Shown here in pieces: positions 18,108 to 25,856 of a DNA stretch of 64,000 nucleotides. A program made the position numbers and the translations under genes. The stretch spans positions 4,734,578 through 4,798,577 of the forward strand of contig NZ_CP064653.1 of the NCBI RefSeq assembly GCF_015711015.1, written 5' to 3'. Under the pieces are notes generated by a model that saw only the letters and a program-made list of their open reading frames with translations, was not told the origin of the DNA and did no database searches. Within the stretch, counting starts at the first letter, position 1, and every line of letters begins with the position of its first letter. The DNA comes from Methylomonas sp. LL1 (lineage in GTDB: Bacteria; Pseudomonadota; Gammaproteobacteria; Methylococcales; Methylomonadaceae).

Positions 18108-19747
18108 GCAGGCCGGATAACGCGGCCGGCTTTTACGGCAAACTCCCTAGCCATGGCGATTTTTTATCGCGCCGGTTGCCCAGGCAGTTTATCGAACCCT
18201 GGGACCAATGGTTGCAAGCCGGGATCGCGGCCAGCCGGGAACAACTGGGCAAGGACTGGCTGAACACCTTTCTGGTCAGCCCGATCTGGCATTTCGGTTT
18301 GGCGCCGGGACTATGCGGCGGCGAAGCCTGGGCCGGGGTGATGATGCCCAGTGTCGACAAAGTCGGGCGCTATTTCCCCTTGACGCTGGCCGCCAAAGTC
18401 GACGCTTCCAGGTTGCCGGAGCTATTCGACCCGGTTTGCGGCTGGTTCGAAGCATTGACTCAACTGGCGTTTTCATCGCTGGATTACGATTTTGATTTGC
18501 AAAGATTCGATGAGGGTTTGCAGCGCCTATGTTTGACTGATTTTTTGTCGACACATCCGGCTCAATCGGACGGCGGCCGGTTACTGGCCGGTTCGGCGCG
18601 GCTGGCTTTTCAATTTCAGCTGGAAAGCGACTGGGATACGCCGCAAGCGTTCGAAGACCTGGGCGGACTGCTGAAGGAGCGTTTTTTGGCCCATTGTAGT
18701 TATTGGCGCTCATCGAGCGGTAATGAGAGGCAAGCCTCCTTGTTATTGTGCGAAGGGCTACCGCCTATCGATGCCTATGTCGGTTTTTTGAACGATGACT
18801 GGCCTCGGCGCGGTTGGCGGTTTTCCAGTAGCAAAGTGACGGCGAAACCGCCGGTTGAAACCGGTAGCGTCGTCGCGCCGCAAGCCGAAGCCGTTATCCG
18901 GCAAGAAGAAGGGCTTGTTCATACGATGTCCTATCTGGTCGAAGACGACGAGCAGACCCTGCCGCTTAGATCCAGTTTGCCGGCCGCCGAAGAAATTCCG
19001 GACGACTCCCCTTGGCAAAGTTTCGGACTCAGTGTGGTGGGCTTGCGCCGGAAATTGAATGAAGATTCCATTCTGCTGCGTAGCGATGTCGGCTTGTGGG
19101 CGGTGGCCGACGGCATGGGCGGGCATAGTGCCGGCGATGTCGCCAGCCAGGCTTTGGTGGCGGCGTTGGCGCAAATTCCGCCGGTGGATGATCTGGAGTA
19201 TTTCAGCGAACAGGTGGCGTCGAGTCTGCATGCGGTTAATCGTAACTTGGTGCAAATGGGGCAGAGCCGCGGCAATGGGCATATCATCGGTAGCACTATC
19301 GTAGTGTTGTTGATTGCCGGCCGGCAATTTCGTTATCTGTGGGCGGGCGATAGCCGGTTATACCGTTACCGGCAAGGCGAGCTGGAACAATTGACCCTGG
19401 ACCATTCGTTGTATAACGAATCCATCAGTCAGGGCTTGTCGCCACTAGATGGTAGTTTGGAGCAAGGCCGAGGCAACATCATCACCCGCGCGGTGGGGGC
19501 CGATACTCAATTGCAGCTTGATTGCGGGCAGGGCGATGTGTTGGCGGGGGATATGTTTATCTTATCCAGCGATGGTTTGGATAAAGAGCTGTCGCATGCC
19601 GATATTGCCGCGCTTTGTGCTAGCGGCACCGTCGGCGAAATTACCCGCAGACTGATCCGGGAAGCGGAAAAACGGGGCGGTAGAGACAACATTTCGGTGA
19701 TCGTGGTTAAAACTTCGGCTGTCGTGGAGCCTGCTAGCGTAGCGTAA
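18104..19747 (+). CDS. TagF-PppA fusion: T6SS post-translational regulator and PP2C phosphatase
   Basis: Two T6SS regulators are fused. The N-terminal TagF domain (about 8-240) begins GFYGKLPSHGDFLSRRLP and contains LVSPIWHFGLAPGLCGGEAWAGVMMPSVDKVGRYFPL, recognisable in the pieces WHFGLAPG and PSVDKVGRYFPL. After a linker, a PP2C-type phosphatase occupies about 300-540 (NEDSILL, ADGMGGHSAGDVAS, WAGDSRLYRY, SSDGLDKEL, GGRDNISVIV), with metal-binding aspartates present. In the family TagF represses T6SS and PppA dephosphorylates the FHA protein. The GTG at 18104 overlaps the tssM stop and is preferred to an in-frame TTG at 18089. 547 residues. Confidence 0.9.
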   Translation: MSRPDNAAGFYGKLPSHGDFLSRRLPRQFIEPWDQWLQAGIAASREQLGKDWLNTFLVSPIWHFGLAPGLCGGEAWAGVMMPSVDKVGRYFPLTLAAKVDASRLPELFDPVCGWFEALTQLAFSSLDYDFDLQRFDEGLQRLCLTDFLSTHPAQSDGGRLLAGSARLAFQFQLESDWDTPQAFEDLGGLLKERFLAHCSYWRSSSGNERQASLLLCEGLPPIDAYVGFLNDDWPRRGWRFSSSKVTAKPPVETGSVVAPQAEAVIRQEEGLVHTMSYLVEDDEQTLPLRSSLPAAEEIPDDSPWQSFGLSVVGLRRKLNEDSILLRSDVGLWAVADGMGGHSAGDVASQALVAALAQIPPVDDLEYFSEQVASSLHAVNRNLVQMGQSRGNGHIIGSTIVVLLIAGRQFRYLWAGDSRLYRYRQGELEQLTLDHSLYNESISQGLSPLDGSLEQGRGNIITRAVGADTQLQLDCGQGDVLAGDMFILSSDGLDKELSHADIAALCASGTVGEITRRLIREAEKRGGRDNISVIVVKTSAVVEPASVA

Positions 19748-20048
19748 GTGGACGCTCGTGGTTTTGCGGGGATGGCGATCTCTCGTAGTGCTCAATCGCT
19801 CCAGTTCCACGTTCGGCTTATTGACAACGATTTTCCAATGAACTGAATCATCAATGTAATAATAGGCAAAAACGGCCCAAATCCGATTTTTTCAATTGAC
19901 GGCCGCCAACAAAAAGCGGCCAATCGCTATTTGGTGCCGTTTCCTAATTTAGTCTTGATAAAACCTAGTCACATTCGGGCGCATCTAAATCTACCCGCAT
20001 TTCATTTTGTTGATCATAATGTGCAAATTTTTGAAGGGGTTTTCGCTG
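19748..20048. other. Intergenic gap after the T6SS run
   Basis: No gene is supported in these 301 bases. A short inverted repeat GGCCGC-n9-GCGGCC sits at 19901-19921, without a T-tract on the plus strand, so termination here is uncertain. The last 40 bases carry the leader and the AAGGGG ribosome-binding site of the CPBP gene. Confidence 0.3.
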
Positions 20049-20948
20049 ATGCGATCGATGGTTTTTGCGCTGCTACCGCTGGCGCTGCTGCTGGCATTGG
20101 CCGTCGTTGCCTGTGTGCTTGGCTATGGAGTATTGCACCTGATTAGCGATGAATTGCCGCTAGCCAAAGTGATTAGTAAAACCACGCAGATTTTACTTTT
20201 ACTAAGCATTTTTCCACTGAAAAAAATCCTTAATCTGAACTGGTCCGATTTTGGTTTTACGGCGCCAGCCCGATTTTTCAAGCAAATGGGACAAGGGTTG
20301 ATGCTGGCTTTAATTACGCTGTTGCCGGTGTTGCTGATACTCTATTTTTTGGATGTGCATGTCTGGGACGGAGGGCGAACTTGGACAGCGGGTAAGGTGT
20401 TTGAAAAAGTCGGCCTGGGGTTATTTTTGGCGATGTTGATTGCGATCGGTGAAGAATTATTATTTCGCGGTCTATTATTCGGTAGTTTGCGGCACAAGCT
20501 ACCGGTTTGCGCTGCAATTGTGATTAGCTCATTTTACTATGCGGCGTTGCATTTTCTTAAAAGCAAGACTCAAATTCCTTACGACCAGCAAACTTTTGCC
20601 AGTGGTTTTGAATTGATGGCGGAAGCGTTTGCCAACTGGTTGAATCCAAACATCATCAGTGCATTGATTGCCTTGTTCATGGTGGGGGTGTTTCTGGCAG
20701 TGCTCCGAAGCCGTGTGCCGCAAAGTCTGGGATTATGTGTCGGCTGCCATGCGGGCTGGGTTTGGCAAATCAAAGTTAGTAAGGATTTGTGCAATGTGAA
20801 TCCGGAGTCGGATTATCTGTATTTGGTTAGCGCTTATGACGGTGTGGTGGGGCCATTGGTTAGCCTGTGGCTGGCTGTTGCGATAGGCGTTTGGTTATGG
20901 GTTAGGCGGGTATGGTTAAAAAAGAGCCTAGTAGCCTGTCGGGCTTGA
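20049..20948 (+). CDS. CPBP family intramembrane glutamic endopeptidase
   Basis: The 299-residue membrane protein has about eight hydrophobic segments and the CPBP (CAAX protease and bacteriocin-processing) motifs: EELLFRGLLFGSLR (the first, with the EE pair and R), FYYAALHF (the second, with His), and GCHAGWVW (the third, with His). Family members cleave peptide bonds within the membrane, and in some bacteria process or give immunity to bacteriocins. The ATG at 20049 with AAGGGG nine bases upstream is preferred to TTG (20007) and ATG (20019). It stands alone, so the substrate is unknown. Confidence 0.85.
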   Translation: MRSMVFALLPLALLLALAVVACVLGYGVLHLISDELPLAKVISKTTQILLLLSIFPLKKILNLNWSDFGFTAPARFFKQMGQGLMLALITLLPVLLILYFLDVHVWDGGRTWTAGKVFEKVGLGLFLAMLIAIGEELLFRGLLFGSLRHKLPVCAAIVISSFYYAALHFLKSKTQIPYDQQTFASGFELMAEAFANWLNPNIISALIALFMVGVFLAVLRSRVPQSLGLCVGCHAGWVWQIKVSKDLCNVNPESDYLYLVSAYDGVVGPLVSLWLAVAIGVWLWVRRVWLKKSLVACRA

Positions 20949-21060
20949 GGTTTTAATAATAACAATGGGTTATGGGTTTTCATTTGCTGATTTTGTCGTA
21001 TTTTGCATAAAAACACCAAAATTTAAAAATAAACCCATAAAAATCCGATAGGCTCCTAGC
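20927..21060. repeat. Nested imperfect inverted repeat, 134 bp
   Basis: Outer arms CCTAGTAGCCTGTCGG (20927-20942) and CCGATAGGCTCCTAGC (21045-21060) match with three mismatches. Inner arms TTATGGGTTT (20970-20979) and AAACCCATAA (21031-21040) are perfect. The centre is AT-rich. One arm covers the end of the CPBP gene. It lies between convergent genes and may be a bidirectional terminator or a small non-autonomous element. Confidence 0.45.
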
Positions 21061-21079
21061 GGGGGATGGCGCAATGGGA

Positions 21080-21739
21080 TTATTTGATTCCAATATAAAG
21101 TTCAGCGCATTTGTCTTTGGCCGAATTAGGCGCATGAATAAAATCCCTCGTTTCAATGTCTTGATTCCCTAGCGCGGAAAGCTTTTCTTTTTCCATTTCC
21201 CAGCGCCTTTTGAAGTAGTCGAGAAACAGATCGGACATATTCCAGTGATCGGATTCGAACAGCTCCTGATTGCTAAGTTTAAGCTCCGTTTCCCAATGCA
21301 GATAAGGCATTTTCGAAACCGGTTCGGTCAGATAAAAACTGTTATAAACCTCCACCTTTCTGGATTCCTTGCGAATAATGATAAACAGCGGCAGGCTGGG
21401 CAGACCATCGTAGACAAACACACCTAATGAGCCGGTTATGCTGTCGTCTATGCGGCTAATGACATCTTCCAGCGACACTTTAAATAATTTGGAATATTCG
21501 TTGAATTCGTGCGGGTTAAAGCCATTTGTTTCTTGGGCCCGTAATTCGCCGCTTCGGCAATCGGCTTTTAAAATCAATATTCTGAAATGCACGCCGGTTT
21601 TGATGGCATTTTCCAGTTCCCGCGATTTGTTTTTGAAACGAGGATCGAAAGTGATCAGCAAATACACGTAATCGCCCGGTTTCAGTCCATGCATTATCTG
21701 ACTGAAATCGAATTCCTTAAATGGCTGTGAACTTACCAC
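21080..21739 (-). pseudogene. 3' part of a membrane-protein gene split by the IS1595-family element
   Basis: This open frame encodes 219 residues, but the first nine come from the target duplication and the IS end (the start would be a GTG inside the element). From Phe10 onward it is the continuation of the fragment at 22688-23014: after removing 21721-22689 and one copy of ATTCCTTA, the frame reads NKE-FDFSQIMHGLK without a break. The sequence contains PGDYVYLLITFDPRF, a stretch of REL..AIKTGVHFRILILKADC and an acidic C-terminal helix. The alternating beta-alpha pattern is reminiscent of phospholipase-D-like folds, but no HKD motif is visible and I do not recognise the family. Confidence 0.8.
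21713..21720. repeat. 8-bp target duplication, left copy (ATTCCTTA)
   Basis: ATTCCTTA stands immediately left of the IS terminal sequence and recurs at 22690-22697 immediately right of it. Eight bases is the size expected for IS1595-family insertion. Confidence 0.85.
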
Positions 21740-22689
21740 AGGTTAACAAATCCGAACTCTAGGGGGATAACCTGGAGAGCGGTCATGCAAGCAAAGATCA
21801 CGAGTTTTTGGGACTGGCAAAAGCACTTTGCCGATGAAAAAAGTTGTCTTCAAGCCATCATCAAACTCAGGTGGCCTGAAGGATTTTGCTGTCCACGCTG
21901 TGGCCATCAGAAAGGATGGTTGCTTCAGACACGGCATGTTTATGAATGTGCAGTTTGTCATCATCACACTTCGGTGACAGCCGGCACCTTGTTTCACAAC
22001 ACCAAACTGCCGCTCGTGAAATGGTTTTGGAGTCTTTACTGGGTATCGTCCGACAAGGGGAGCATCTCCGCTTTGCGGCTGACCAAACTCATTGGTGTTT
22101 CCTGGTTGACGGCGCAACGCATGTTGAGAAAGCTACGCACGGCCATGGGTGATCAGAATAATCTGTACCAACTAAGCGGCATTATCGAATTCGATGATGC
22201 TTTTATCGGCGGTAAGCGTGCCGGTAAACGCGGGCGAGGCGCCGCGGGCAAAACCGCTATTTTAGTGGCTTGCGAACACAATGACGGCAAGCCCGGTTTT
22301 GTGGCTATGAAGGTGGTTGGGCAGGTGACGCACGAGAGCGTCAGAGCATTCGCCCAACAAACACTGGCACCCGGCCAAACCCTGCATACCGATGCGCTGG
22401 CCGCTCTCAACGTACTGGCAGAGGAACACCACCACATCGCCAGGGTAACGCCACCAGAAATGGCTAGCGAATGGTTGCCGTGGGTTCATGTGGTGATCAG
22501 CAATCTTAAAAGCTATTTGCTGGGCACTTACCATGGCGTATCAGGCCACTATGTGCAGGAATATCTCGACGAATTTTGCTATCGGTTGAATCGACGATTT
22601 TGGGAAAACCAAATCCCTAATCGATTACTCACGCTATGCGTCGCACATAAACCGGTTTTTCTTCAACCTGCAACTTGTTCATAGCCATT
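21721..22689 (+). mobile_element. IS1595-family insertion sequence, complete, 969 bp
   Basis: The ends are imperfect inverted repeats: ATGGCTGTGAAC...CAGGTT at the left (21721-21744) and, read on the other strand, ATGGCTATGAAC...CAGGTT at the right. One transposase gene fills the element. It is flanked by the 8-bp direct repeat ATTCCTTA and interrupts a minus-strand gene. The intact transposase, the clean duplication and the perfect frame on both sides suggest a recent insertion. Confidence 0.88.
21785..22684 (+). CDS. IS1595-family transposase
   Basis: The 299-residue protein has an N-terminal zinc ribbon (CPRCGHQKG, CAVCHHHTS; about 37-66) and a DDE-type nuclease domain with the family blocks IEFDDAFIGGKR, LHTDALAALN and NLKSYLLGTYHGV, followed by EYLDEFCYRLNRRF. 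It catalyses cut-and-paste movement of its own element. All expected blocks are present without stop or frameshift, so it is probably functional. Confidence 0.93.
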   Translation: MQAKITSFWDWQKHFADEKSCLQAIIKLRWPEGFCCPRCGHQKGWLLQTRHVYECAVCHHHTSVTAGTLFHNTKLPLVKWFWSLYWVSSDKGSISALRLTKLIGVSWLTAQRMLRKLRTAMGDQNNLYQLSGIIEFDDAFIGGKRAGKRGRGAAGKTAILVACEHNDGKPGFVAMKVVGQVTHESVRAFAQQTLAPGQTLHTDALAALNVLAEEHHHIARVTPPEMASEWLPWVHVVISNLKSYLLGTYHGVSGHYVQEYLDEFCYRLNRRFWENQIPNRLLTLCVAHKPVFLQPATCS

Positions 22690-23014
22690 ATTCCTTATTG
22701 GTGATGCCTAAAAATCCTCTTTTTACCGAGTTCAGTAAAATTCTGTCGACATACTTGCCAAGCGTCTCGCGCAAACCAATTTCGGTTTCCTTTTGTTCTT
22801 CGGCCGCGATAAACCAGTGATGAAAATAGCCGACTGAAACGATAACCGATACGAACAGACCAAATTCGGAAATAATTTTGAATATCCATTCATAAGCTTG
22901 GTAGGCGGGATTATGGGCTAGTCCCTCGAATAGTTTGTACAGCGTAAATCCACCGAAAATCAGTACCAGTGCCAACAGCCATTTGAGTTTTATTGTGGTG
23001 GTCATGACCGGCAC
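22688..23014 (-). pseudogene. 5' part of the interrupted membrane-protein gene
   Basis: The frame encodes 108 residues: a short basic N-terminus, a membrane helix (about 10-27, WLLALVLIFGGFTLYKLF) and a second one (about 46-66, IISEFGLFVSVIVSVGYFHHWF), then an amphipathic helix ending GITNKE. The stop TAA is created by the IS end. Joined to the fragment at 21080 it would give a protein of about 318 residues with two N-terminal membrane segments and a cytoplasmic domain. The remaining short product might still be made as a membrane peptide. Family not recognised. Confidence 0.8.
22690..22697. repeat. 8-bp target duplication, right copy (ATTCCTTA)
   Basis: Second copy of the ATTCCTTA found at 21713-21720. 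It encodes part of the codons for Asn-Lys-Glu in the interrupted gene. Confidence 0.85.
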
Positions 23015-23040
23015 TCACGTTGGAAGAGACTGCCGCTAAG

Positions 23041-23081
23041 TATCCTCCATCGGTGATACCTTGCCAACTCTCTGGAGGATA
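23041..23081. promoter_or_regulatory. 9-bp perfect inverted repeat upstream of the interrupted gene
   Basis: TATCCTCCA (23041-23049) and TGGAGGATA (23073-23081) are perfect inverted arms with a 23-base loop. They lie 27 bp upstream of the start at 23014. It could be an operator or an mRNA hairpin in the leader; no T-tract follows. Confidence 0.35.
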
Positions 23082-23119
23082 AAGCCATGGCTTGCTCTAA
23101 CCCATGGGCGGTTTTCCTG

Positions 23120-23236
23120 TCATGGCCATGGCATCACGCCGAATAGTTCAAAAATCACGATATCGAGCACGATGCCGGCCAATAACATCAGTACCCAGGC
23201 TCTGCGCAGTTGTTTCAAATAATTGCTGTCTATCAC
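23120..23236 (-). CDS. Small putative single-pass membrane protein, 38 residues
   Basis: From a GTG at 23236 with AGAGGT seven bases upstream, the frame reads an N-terminal polar/basic stretch (DSNYLKQLRRAW), a hydrophobic helix (VLMLLAGIVLDIVIFELFG) and ends MPWP before TGA. The ribosome-binding site, basic-then-hydrophobic layout and position just before the interrupted membrane gene, on the same strand, support a real small gene. No family is recognised. It may be a small partner of its neighbour. Confidence 0.5.
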   Translation of the reverse strand: MIDSNYLKQLRRAWVLMLLAGIVLDIVIFELFGVMPWP

Positions 23237-23793
23237 GTCGCTACCTCTCGATGTTTGGCTCTGGATTCGATCCGTCTCGGGTCTACGGCTTACGGCTGGA
23301 TGCTGTTGGACGCTTGGTTCAACGCTTGTTCGGCCAATAATCCACGCGCCGTGTAGAAAGTTTTGCTTCCTTGCCAGCTTGTAAATTAAGCGTGCTGGGA
23401 TTCTGCTTCAGCCATCAGGCAAAGTCCGGTTATTAACATTGCTGGGAGATGATTTGAAGGCTTCACGGCAGCGGGGCTTTTGTGATGATCCGAATCCGAT
23501 GTTGGTATGTTCTGGTTCGTGGCGTAACGTTCAATAGCAACTCATCAAACAAATCTGGCGCGCTATGCTCGGAAAGTGGCATGTGCTCCAGTGTAGATAC
23601 CCGGAAAAACGCTAGTTGTTGCCGAACACAGTTTCCCGCTCAGGCGCCGGAAGTTTAAATGCGGAGGTGCGCCAGATTTTATTGCTTAGATTTCTGCAAT
23701 CAAGGATGATATTTAGAGCCAGCCAAATTTGACAACCAAAATAGTAAAGCCGACTATTAATCCATCACTTTAAAATTTGCGAGCAATAAAAAT
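23237..23793. other. 557-bp stretch without a supported gene
   Basis: Open frames here are short, lack ribosome-binding sites and show no recognisable motifs. The only structure I see is the inverted repeat pair at 23551-23679. The stretch probably carries the promoter for the small minus-strand gene and, at its right end, for the AT-rich gene at 23794. Confidence 0.4.
23551..23679. repeat. 129-bp segment bounded by 11-bp perfect inverted repeats
   Basis: AAATCTGGCGC (23551-23561) and GCGCCAGATTT (23669-23679) are perfect inverted copies 107 bases apart. The inside has no reading frame of note. This size and layout would fit a MITE-like element or a structured RNA, but no flanking duplication is obvious. 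Confidence 0.4.
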
Positions 23794-24126
23794 ATGACTT
23801 CTTTAAAGAAAATTTCTGTTTTAGCGTTGTTATGCCTAATCTCAAGTCCGGTTTGGTCTGCAAGAGTAGACTTTTGCAAAGTGAAGAAAAGTTATGATGA
23901 AAAAGATCCCGGTATTTCTCCTAAAATCATTTATGAGGATTGTGCAGGCGTAGCTTATCTTGGCTCAATTGGAAAAGATTTAGCAAAAGCGGCCTGTTGG
24001 TCAGGGGCTAATGACCTTCTTGAAGGCAAATGCGAAATTTATAACAATGCGGACCGCAAAAAAGATGCCGCTGAAAATCTTGGTGACGACGCGCAAGAGG
24101 CCTTGCCGTCAGAGCTGACTGAGTAA
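23794..24126 (+). CDS. Small secreted protein of unknown function
   Basis: The 110-residue product has a clear Sec signal peptide (KKISVLALLCLISSPVWSA) and a mature part of about 88 residues with four cysteines (in DFCKVKK, YEDCAGVAY, KAACWSG and GKCEIYN), enough for two disulfides. The acidic C-terminus is rich in Asp/Glu/Ala. No family is recognised. Base composition is more AT-rich than the neighbours, and the gene sits in the accessory zone near the IS element, so transfer is possible. The ribosome-binding site is weak. Confidence 0.6.
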   Translation: MTSLKKISVLALLCLISSPVWSARVDFCKVKKSYDEKDPGISPKIIYEDCAGVAYLGSIGKDLAKAACWSGANDLLEGKCEIYNNADRKKDAAENLGDDAQEALPSELTE

Positions 24127-24132
24127 AAAAAG

Positions 24133-24146
24133 CGCCATGGATGGCG
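24133..24146. terminator. Short hairpin just after the small secreted-protein gene
   Basis: CGCCAT-gg-ATGGCG, seven bases after the stop at 24126, is preceded by an A-run (24125-24131) and followed by TATTT. It would act best on the minus strand (T-run) but may serve the plus-strand gene. Confidence 0.45.
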
Positions 24147-24332
24147 TATTTGCCGGGGTTCGTTTCCGGCGCGTAAAGCCTCAATGCTATTAGCTTCTCA
24201 ATTGGCTCGCTACGGTCGGAACATCGTTAGGCCTGTTTTCAACATATTCCGCGGTCATTTATCGTTAACTAAACCGGCAAGTTCCAGCCGAACTTTGGCG
24301 CCAATGATTTTAAATTCGTTTTGGAGTTGTTC

Positions 24333-25118
24333 ATGAAGTATGGTTTGTTACTCATTGTATTGCTGTTCAGCCCTTGGTTACAGGCCGAGCTGCGTGAAGA
24401 AAGTATCGATTATCGCGCCGGAGATAGCGTTTTGAAGGGCTATTTAGTCTGGGACGATGCCAAGGGTGACCACCAACCCGGCGTGCTGGTGGTGCATGAA
24501 TGGTGGGGATTGAACGACTATGCCCGCAAGAGGGCACGGATGCTGGCGGAGTTGGGCTATACCGCGCTGGCGGTGGATATGTATGGTGACGGCAAAAATA
24601 GCGAGCATGCCAAGGATGCCGAGGCGTTCATGAATAGCGTGGTCAAAAATGAAGGCGTTTCGCGGCAGCGTTTTCTGGCCGCTAGGGATTTGTTGGCGGG
24701 CAGACCTGATGTGGATGCGGACAACATAGGGGCGATTGGGTATTGTTTCGGCGGTTCGACAGTGTTGAACATGGCGCGGTTGGGCGTCGATTTGAAGGCC
24801 GTGGTCAGTTTCCATGGCAATCTTGCGACGCAAACCCCGGCGCAACCGGGTAAAGTGAAGGCCAAAGTGCTTGCGTTGAATGGCGGAGCGGACGGATTCG
24901 TCACGCCGGAGAGCATAGAAGCCTTCAATAAGGAAATGACGCAAGCCGGTGTCGATTATCGATTCGTCAACTATCCCGGCGTGCTCCACGGCTTTACCAA
25001 TCCCGATGCCGATCGCCTGGGCAAGGCCAACGACTTGCCGGTTGCCTATGATGCCGAAGCGGATCGACAATCCTGGGCGGCGATGCGGCAGTTGTTTAAA
25101 GATGTTTTCGGGCGATAG
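24333..25118 (+). CDS. Dienelactone hydrolase family protein, exported
   Basis: The 261-residue alpha/beta hydrolase starts with a signal peptide (KYGLLLIVLLFSPWLQA). The nucleophile is the cysteine of GYCFGG, followed by the acid in GADGFVTPE and the histidine in GVLHGFTNPDA, which is the dienelactone hydrolase triad. VVHEWWGLNDYARKRARMLAELGY near the N-terminus is typical of the family. The ATG at 24333, with GGAG six bases before it, is preferred to the TTG at 24321 and gives a clean signal peptide. Substrate unknown; the export signal suggests a periplasmic esterase. Confidence 0.88.
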   Translation: MKYGLLLIVLLFSPWLQAELREESIDYRAGDSVLKGYLVWDDAKGDHQPGVLVVHEWWGLNDYARKRARMLAELGYTALAVDMYGDGKNSEHAKDAEAFMNSVVKNEGVSRQRFLAARDLLAGRPDVDADNIGAIGYCFGGSTVLNMARLGVDLKAVVSFHGNLATQTPAQPGKVKAKVLALNGGADGFVTPESIEAFNKEMTQAGVDYRFVNYPGVLHGFTNPDADRLGKANDLPVAYDAEADRQSWAAMRQLFKDVFGR

Positions 25119-25252
25119 CTTGGTAGGGTACGCATTGAGGATCTTGCTGATAGACGGTATCTCGCGTATCCGACCACGTTTCATCGGCGGGCTATCCAGG
25201 CGGGTTTGATGAAGGCCAGGATTCTTGCCGATCAGGAGTTTTGATCCGATTC

Positions 25253-25855
25253 CTATTTCAATAGCGGCTGCAAATATGGCCAGATTTTGTCCACAATCAT
25301 GGGTTGGCCCAAGGTATTGGGGTGCAGTCCGTCGGCCTGCATTAGTTCCGGTTTCAATGCGACCTGTTCCAAAATGAAGGGCACCAACGGCACTTTTAGT
25401 TCGGCCGATAATTGCGGATAAATGTTGAAAAACATCTCGATATAACGCTTACCGTAATTGGGCGGAATTTTCATGCCCAGTAACAACACTTCGGCGCCGG
25501 CCTTACGGCAACGGTGCGCTATTTCGGTCAGATTGCCTTTCATGGCCTGTGGCGTCAAGCCGCGTAAGCCGTCGTTGGCCCCCAGTTCCAACAATACGAT
25601 GGCCGGCTTATGCCGAGCCAGTACCTGATCGATACGCGCCAGACCGCCCGCCGAAGTATCGCCGCTGATGCTTTCATTGCTGATAACATAATCAATTTTT
25701 TGCCGGTTGAACTTTTGTTGTAGCAAATTCACCCAACCCTGGCCGACATCGATGCCGTAACCGGCGCTGATGCTATCACCCAACACAACTATCGATTTGG
25801 CCGTAGCGGCCATGGGCAGTAATCCCAGAATAACGGCAAGGACAAGGCTATACAT
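25253..25855 (-). CDS. tesA: Arylesterase / lysophospholipase TesA family (SGNH hydrolase)
   Basis: The ATG at 25855 gives a 200-residue exported protein: signal peptide (LVLAVILGLLPMAATA), block I GDSISAGYG with the catalytic serine, SGDTSAGGLARID, block III GANDGLRG, and the C-terminal DGLHPN with Asp and His. This is the TesA/thioesterase I layout: acyl-CoA thioesterase, esterase and lysophospholipase activity in the periplasm. Longer frames reaching 26233 run antisense through ybbA and are not real. It is divergent from ybbA, the same neighbourhood as in Escherichia coli. Confidence 0.92.
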   Translation of the reverse strand: MYSLVLAVILGLLPMAATAKSIVVLGDSISAGYGIDVGQGWVNLLQQKFNRQKIDYVISNESISGDTSAGGLARIDQVLARHKPAIVLLELGANDGLRGLTPQAMKGNLTEIAHRCRKAGAEVLLLGMKIPPNYGKRYIEMFFNIYPQLSAELKVPLVPFILEQVALKPELMQADGLHPNTLGQPMIVDKIWPYLQPLLK

Positions 25856-25856
25856 A

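Noticed and set aside
23104..23340. Plus-strand 78-codon frame in the accessory zone
   Set aside because: No ribosome-binding site and no motif; the minus-strand small ORF in the same place has better support.
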